Shown here in pieces: positions 58,870 through 64,000 of a stretch of 64,000 nt of DNA (the stretch's first letter is position 1; each line of letters begins with the position of its first letter). The notes below the pieces were generated by a model, which saw only the letters and a program-made list of their open reading frames with translations, ran no database searches and had not been told where the DNA came from. A program made the translations under genes and the position numbers. Origin of the DNA: Euryodendron excelsum (taxonomy: Eukaryota; Streptophyta; Magnoliopsida; Ericales; Pentaphylacaceae); the NCBI GenBank assembly GCA_033060915.1, contig CM065397.1, forward strand, positions 34,334,501 through 34,398,500, given 5' to 3'.

Positions 58870-60146
58870 GAAATAGAAAGTAAGAAAATGGATGAATCTT
58901 ATGGAAACCTTCCTTTTCTTGTGGGCCTTCTGATGAGAACCCCTAATAGGGTTTTGGGATTATGCCTATCTCGTTGGTGTTTTATTTGCCAAATGTATCC
59001 CCAAACAACATAGGGTAGATTGACAAATCTTCTGCGACGCTTAGGGAACTGCCGAAGATGGTAATGATGTTGATTTCCTCTTCCATGATTATATTGATGG
59101 TGTGATTGCATTATGGACTGGTGGGGACAGCAGGGACCAGGTTCACCTCCTTTATTTTGACGATCTTATCATCTATTAGATCTTGGATTTTATGTTTTAG
59201 AGATTAGTAACTTTTTGTGTCATGGCCTAGTCTGCTTGAGTGATATGCGCACCTGAGTGTTGAGTTGGAAAAGGGTGGTAGAGGTTTAACTAGTAGTGTA
59301 GTTGGTATTAGGCGTAGGCATCCAGCTTTCAACAAATCGTTGTAGGCATCTGTTGGGGTGCAGGCCAGTTGGGTAAAGGATCGATTCTACCCTCTTGCTC
59401 CTTTAGGTCTAGTATATGACGACGCATAAACTAACTCAAAAGTAGGTACCCTACATATTGTTGGTGTAGATGGTTCAAAGGGCAGAGAGTCGAATGTTGT
59501 AGTAGTGATTCCTGCCAGGTTCGTTGCTTGGGATTCACTAAGACTTTGCATCTTGCATTTTAGGGTATGGCAACTTCCGATATTATGACCTTTATGTTCA
59601 AGCGCTTTATCAAGAATGGGCTTAGGAGGTAGCATAACCAGGTGCCTAGATTCACAAAGTTGCCAATAAGCTGCATCTTGAGAGCATTCGGGCGGGGTAA
59701 ATTTTTTGACTTTCCTTTCTTACCTTCTCTTGAGAAAGAGTATGCCCAACTTCAACCTGTGTCTAATCCGCATCCTGTGGGGGGCTAGTAGGAGTTTGAG
59801 GGTGGAGTACTGCGGCAACATGGAGTTAAGATTGTGGCGGGGTGATGAAATTATGGCAAGAGGTTAACTTTTATTCTGTTTTGATATAGGTCATTTCTGT
59901 GTGGGATAGAGAGATCATGGCCTCCAGTTTCATCATCCTTTTTTTGAGTTTCACTTGTTCTTCCAATATTCGAGTCTGCCCCTGCCTGAGTGGTCAATTG
60001 GATAGCACTGAGGTTAAGGGCATTGTTGAAGAGAGCTTTTTGAACACCATTGCTTGCATTAGCTTGAACATTTCATCTATTTTGCTTTTCACCTCATTGA
60101 TCTTCTCGTGAATGATAGGGGAGGTCTCATCGAGGTTGGTTACCAT
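58870..60146 (-). pseudogene. gag: gag pseudogene of element F, core deleted
   Basis: The minus-strand ATG at 60146-60144 begins MVTNLDETSP, matching the N termini of B1 and E. The knuckle-like segment HKGHNIGSCHTLKCKMQ is at about 59600-59560. The distance between them is about 450 bases, too short for the Retrotrans_gag core, which is not recognisable. Later segments are poorly conserved. Non-functional. Confidence 0.7.
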
Positions 60147-60937
60147 CAGCAAAGCTTTTTGACCGGTAGTGATGGGGTCTCTAGGTGGATTTCATTCTTT
60201 TTTAAGAGTAATGATGGCTTTCTATGATGTAGTTTTTGTAAAAGAAGAAGAAAGAAAAGAAAAAAAAAGGACAACAAGTCGCAAGTTAGTTTTTGATATT
60301 TGAGGAGCTTTATGCAATGCATGCCCTAAAGGTGTCCCTTATTGAGAACGAGACTAAACACGATGGATTCGGCTCACTTTTTGGAGATAGGGGTTTACCC
60401 CTTTATACAGACACCTTACGGTTTGAATGGGAACATACATTCATTCATTTATTCATACATGAAAAATAAAGAAGTACATTGAACTTTGGAGTTTAAATAT
60501 AACGGATTTTAAAATACATTTTAATAGGAGGAGAGGGAATGATTTCCTTGGGACTTTCAACTATCTACTTTTACATTTGAAATCCTAAACTACTCTTAAG
60601 TTCTTGGATTCGCCTTCTTTAAGCTTGATGTTGAGGAGGTCATTGAGAGACCTTGTTTGATTGCCCCTTGTCTTCTTGGCAATCCTATCTCCGTGAGCAT
60701 AGAGGGATTGGGGCCCCTCTTATGGAATGACTTTGAAATGCATGCTATGAGTCCTTAGGGTTGCATGGGAACCCTTAGGATTTTTGTAGGTTTAATGCAA
60801 GGGAGAGTGAACTTGGTGTCACTCTCTTTAGGTTGATCATATGCACGAAGATGTAATAACTTGAGTTATTTTGGAACTTTCGTCTTACCATGGAATATTG
60901 AATATATGAACATGGATGTATAGAATAGGGAGAGATA
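60147..60937 (-). other. Leader of F, truncated at the satellite
   Basis: Homologous to the B1 and E leaders (ATCTCCGTGAGCATAGAG, GGTTTAATGCAAGGGAGAG). The acceptor upstream of gag is decayed (TTTTACAA in place of TTTTGCAG). Homology stops at about 60937, roughly 840 bases short of where the PBS would be, so the 5' LTR of F is missing or displaced. Confidence 0.7.
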
Positions 60938-62372
60938 GACTTTCGAGGTCGTTTCGAGATTTTAGTATCCAAACGGCTCGAAAAACATTGTTTTTTTTTT
61001 TTTAAGTTAAGTGATAAAACATCACAATTCTCACCCCGGGAGTCCGGCAACCGTGCCATTTGTTTCCACACGTCACTTATGCCTAGACCTTCCTACGTGT
61101 CAAGTTTGACGAACTGCCGAGGCTGTTTCAGGATTTTAGTTTCCAAACAGCTCGAAAAACATTGTTTTTTTTTCTAAGTTATGTGAAAAAACGTCACAAC
61201 TCTCACTTCGGGAGTCCGCCGACTGTGCAGTTTGTTCCCAAATGTCACTCGTGCATAGACCTTCCCATGTGTCAAGTTTAACAGACTTCCGAGCCCGTTT
61301 CGGGATTTTAGAATCCAAACGGCTCGAGAAATATTATTTTTTTAAGAAGTTAAGTGATAAAATGTCACAACTCTCACCTCGGGAGTCCGACGACCGACGA
61401 CTATGCTGTTTGTTCTCACACGTCACTCATACCTAGACCTTCCTACGTGCCAAGTTTGACAGACTTCTGAGACTGTTTCCGGATTTTACTATTGAAACGA
61501 CTCGAAAAACATTGTTTTTTCAAACAAAATTGAGTAAAAAAAGTGACAACTCTCACCTTGGGAGTCCAGTGGCCGTGCCATTTGTTCTCACACATCACTC
61601 ATGCCTAGGCCTTCCTACATATTAAGTTTGACAGACTTCCGAGGTCGTTTCGGGATTTTAGTATCCAAACGGCTCGGAAGACATTGTTTTTTTTTTTTAA
61701 GTTAAGTGATAAAACGTCAGAATTCTCACCCCGGGGGTCTGGCAACCGTGCCGTTTATTTCCACTTGTCACTCCTGCCTAGACCTTCCTATGTATCAAGT
61801 TTGATGGACTGCCAAGGCCGTTTTGGGATTTTAGTTTCCAAATGGCTTTGGAAACATTGTTTTTTTTTGTAAAAGTTAAGTGAAAAAACGTCACAACTCC
61901 CACTCCGGGAGTCCGGCGATTGTACAGTTTGTTCCCAAATGTCACTCGTGCCTAGACCTTCCTACATGTCAAGTTTAACGGACTTTTGAGGCCGTTTCAG
62001 GATTTTAGAATCCAAACGGCTTGAAAAATATTATTTTTTTAAAAACGTTATGTGATAAAACGTCACAACTCTCACCTCGGGAGTCTAGCGATTGTACCAT
62101 TTGTTCTCACACGTCACTCATACCTAGACCTTCCTACGTGCCAAGTTTGACAGACTTCCGAGACCGTTTCCGGATTTTAATATCGAAACAACTCAAAAAA
62201 AATATTTTTTTCAAAAAAATGAAGTGACAACTCTCACCTCGGGAGTCCAGTGGTTGTGGTTCTCACACGTCACTCATGTCTAGACCTTCCTACGTGTCAA
62301 GTTTGACGAACTGCCAAGTCCATTTCAGGATTTTAGTGTGTAAATGGCTTGAAAAACATTTTTTTTAAAAGT
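60938..62372. repeat. Satellite array: about 8.3 monomers of 174 bp, in a four-monomer higher-order repeat
   Basis: Monomers start with GAGGTCGTTTCGGGATTTTAG variants at about 60945, 61118, 61292, 61468, 61640, 61813, 61989, 62160 and 62313 (partial). Shared text includes CCTAGACCTTCCTACGTG and CTCACCTCGGGAGTCC. Monomers 1/5, 2/6, 3/7 and 4/8 share private variants (CACCCCGGG with GGCAACCGTG; TTTGTTCCCAAATGTCAC; TTTTAGAATCC with CACTCATACC; TTTCCGGATTTTA), giving a period near 696 bp. Short reading frames here are not genes. Confidence 0.85.
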
Positions 62373-64000
62373 TAATTACATTTAATGTGAAATATAAAGC
62401 ATGAGATATTATCAAATTCCATAATTACATTTAATGTGAATTATGTGTGCTAATGAGATTAGTATAAATAGAAATGTAATTAGCAGTAACTTGCAATTTT
62501 AAACTAGTTCATAATTTTAAGATGAAATTGGACATTGCATATGGAGAGTTATAAGAAATGTAACCTCTATTCGGTACAATCATTTTTCTCGACCATCATT
62601 AGTGGATGAGATTTTTGTACGATCAATATCTTGGTATCTTGGGTATCCATTGTGTAAGACTTGGGAACGTATAATTTCAAGATGGTAGACACACTCAGTA
62701 TAAAGAATGCTATCTGCATGATACGATTCAATTGTTAGGATTACTAAATTCTAAATCCAATACTATTTAGTAAAGTGTTTATTAAATGAATTTTATACAT
62801 GTATAATGAAAAGCGTACTAAAATTAATATTTAAAAAATGAAAAGCATACCAACCGAACAAGGTCAGGTTTTTAACTTACTGGATTGCCATCGAACGGAA
62901 CCAAGCTTACCTGAATATAAGAGGTGAATGGAGAATATGTAGGACTAGGTTAATTTATGTTAAGAGTTTAGCATACTGAAATGTGCCTAGGAAACAGAGG
63001 TAGTTCTAACACCCAAGGTTTACACTACTGAGAAATCGTAAGAAAAAAATTGCTTAAAAAATACAAAGTTATTGTATATTAAATTGCAAAAGATAAGAAT
63101 CCATGGGGTAGAGAGAGAAAGAGAGAAAGGGTATTTGCAGACCCCAAATCATCACTTCTCCCAAGTCTGTTTGATACTTGAGGAAAGAAAGGGAAGAGAT
63201 GGGAATATTCTCTTCCTTTGTTTGGTTTCTAATCTAGGAGAGAACAAAAAGCGAAGAAAAAGTTATTTTCTTCTCACTTTCCCTTTTTAATAGGTATCCT
63301 ATTATTTTTCTTCCTCTTTCCTTTCAATTTCAAAGAAGGGAAAGTGGGTTTCCTTTTACTTTCCTCTCATTTTCTTTGTAAATCAAACGTTACCAAACAG
63401 ATCAAGAAACATAAGAGACCCATTTTTGATTTTTTGTTTTTCCATAAATCATTCCAAAATTTAGAGGAATCTGATAATGGAGGAGGAATAGAGACATGGA
63501 GAGGACTAGAGACAAAAAGAGGCTCACCTAGTGCTAGTACCTACCTGATTCACAAAATCACACAAAATCATGTCATAGAAAATATACTTATAATGAGGGA
63601 TGCTTTTGGTTTGACAACATTTCCATCTAAAGTGTTAGTACAATTTTTTCTTCCAAACTTGATTATTAGCAATACCTTTTTTTCTTTCTTCTTCTTTCAT
63701 GTTTTTTTCTTTTTAATACAATTTTCTTCTAGGGCCATGTCTAAGTTATAATTATATCCACTCCAAAACTGCACTTTGTTTTGTGCATCTACATTCTTCA
63801 TGTAACGTGTGCCATACAGAAGCCATCATTTAGAAGCACATCCATGAAATGCAGTGCCAGTATAACCGGCTAAGTTCAACATACTTGCTACCACATTTTA
63901 ACAAGCTTTCACAAACAATCATCCAAGGCACCAGTCAAAGGGGCAAAAACTTAGGCTAGTGCCCAAAGACTCTTAACCAAGTGAAATATAACTTAAAATG
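62373..64000. other. Unassigned AT-rich sequence
   Basis: No similarity to the LTR family, satellite or any coding domain I recognise. It has a short direct repeat (TAATTACATTTAATGTGAA at about 62373 and 62422) and purine/pyrimidine-rich patches at 63110-63380. The longest frame (63344-63751, +) is Phe/Lys-rich with no domain. This may be host intergenic DNA or the edge of another element. Confidence 0.5.

Noticed and set aside
63344..63751. 135-codon frame in the right-hand unassigned region
   Set aside because: Phe/Lys-rich, no domain, no coding context; AT-rich sequence yields such frames by chance.
1..64000. tRNA or rRNA genes
   Set aside because: No cloverleaf with A/B boxes or rRNA-like conserved core was recognised; only tRNA-complementary PBS sites are present.

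Overview
This is a plant nuclear sequence made almost entirely of nested LTR retrotransposons. No intact host gene, tRNA, rRNA or CRISPR array was seen. The lineage signs are Tat/Ogre-type Ty3-gypsy LTRs and gag, a Tekay/Del-like chromovirus with an integrase chromodomain, a plant mobile domain (PMD) protein, and plant-type introns. It looks like heterochromatin of a large-genome angiosperm; the species cannot be told from the sequence.

One repeat family dominates. Its LTRs are 4.3 to 5.8 kb, begin TGTAAGCACCCC and end GGGCGCGACA. Each LTR has, in order: a GC-rich tandem-repeat block (81-bp and about 158-bp units), GGCGCC hairpins, a TATAAATA box, a long pyrimidine-rich stretch and a conserved 3' block. 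Internal sequence starts with an 18-nt primer-binding site (TGGCGACTCC..., tRNA-Arg type by recollection), then a leader of about 1.5 kb and gag. A polypurine tract precedes the 3' LTR. No reverse transcriptase, RNase H or integrase lies in the one copy present end to end, so the family looks gag-only and non-autonomous.

Layout. 1-8193: LTR O1 (+), split by solo LTR S1 (1815-7402, TSD GATAC), which itself contains an unrelated solo LTR C1 (3909-5192, TSD ATCTC). 8194-12878: gag, leader, PBS and part of the 5' LTR of copy B1 (-), cut by O1. 12879-13520: LTR fragment L (+). 13554-49796: decayed chromovirus (-), whose 3' LTR is split by solo LTR H (15819-45441, TSD CATGG). H holds the complete element E (16942-42053, -), whose 5' LTR holds solo LTR S2 (35099-40143, TSD CTCTT). 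49797-60937: copy F (-), inserted at the chromovirus protease active site (left TSD copy ACAAT). 60938-62372: about 8.3 copies of a 174-bp satellite monomer in a four-monomer higher-order pattern. 62373-64000: unassigned AT-rich sequence.

The most notable content is in E. Between its polypurine tract and gag it carries a PMD gene in antisense (24056-25902, +). The gene has a predicted 5'-UTR intron and a short terminal intron, and is broken only by two in-frame TAG codons and a G-run length problem. Upstream of it lie GGCGCC hairpins of the same kind that precede the LTR TATA boxes, which suggests shared control of the sense (LTR to gag) and antisense (PMD) units. Splicing, promoter function and non-autonomy are inferences from sequence.
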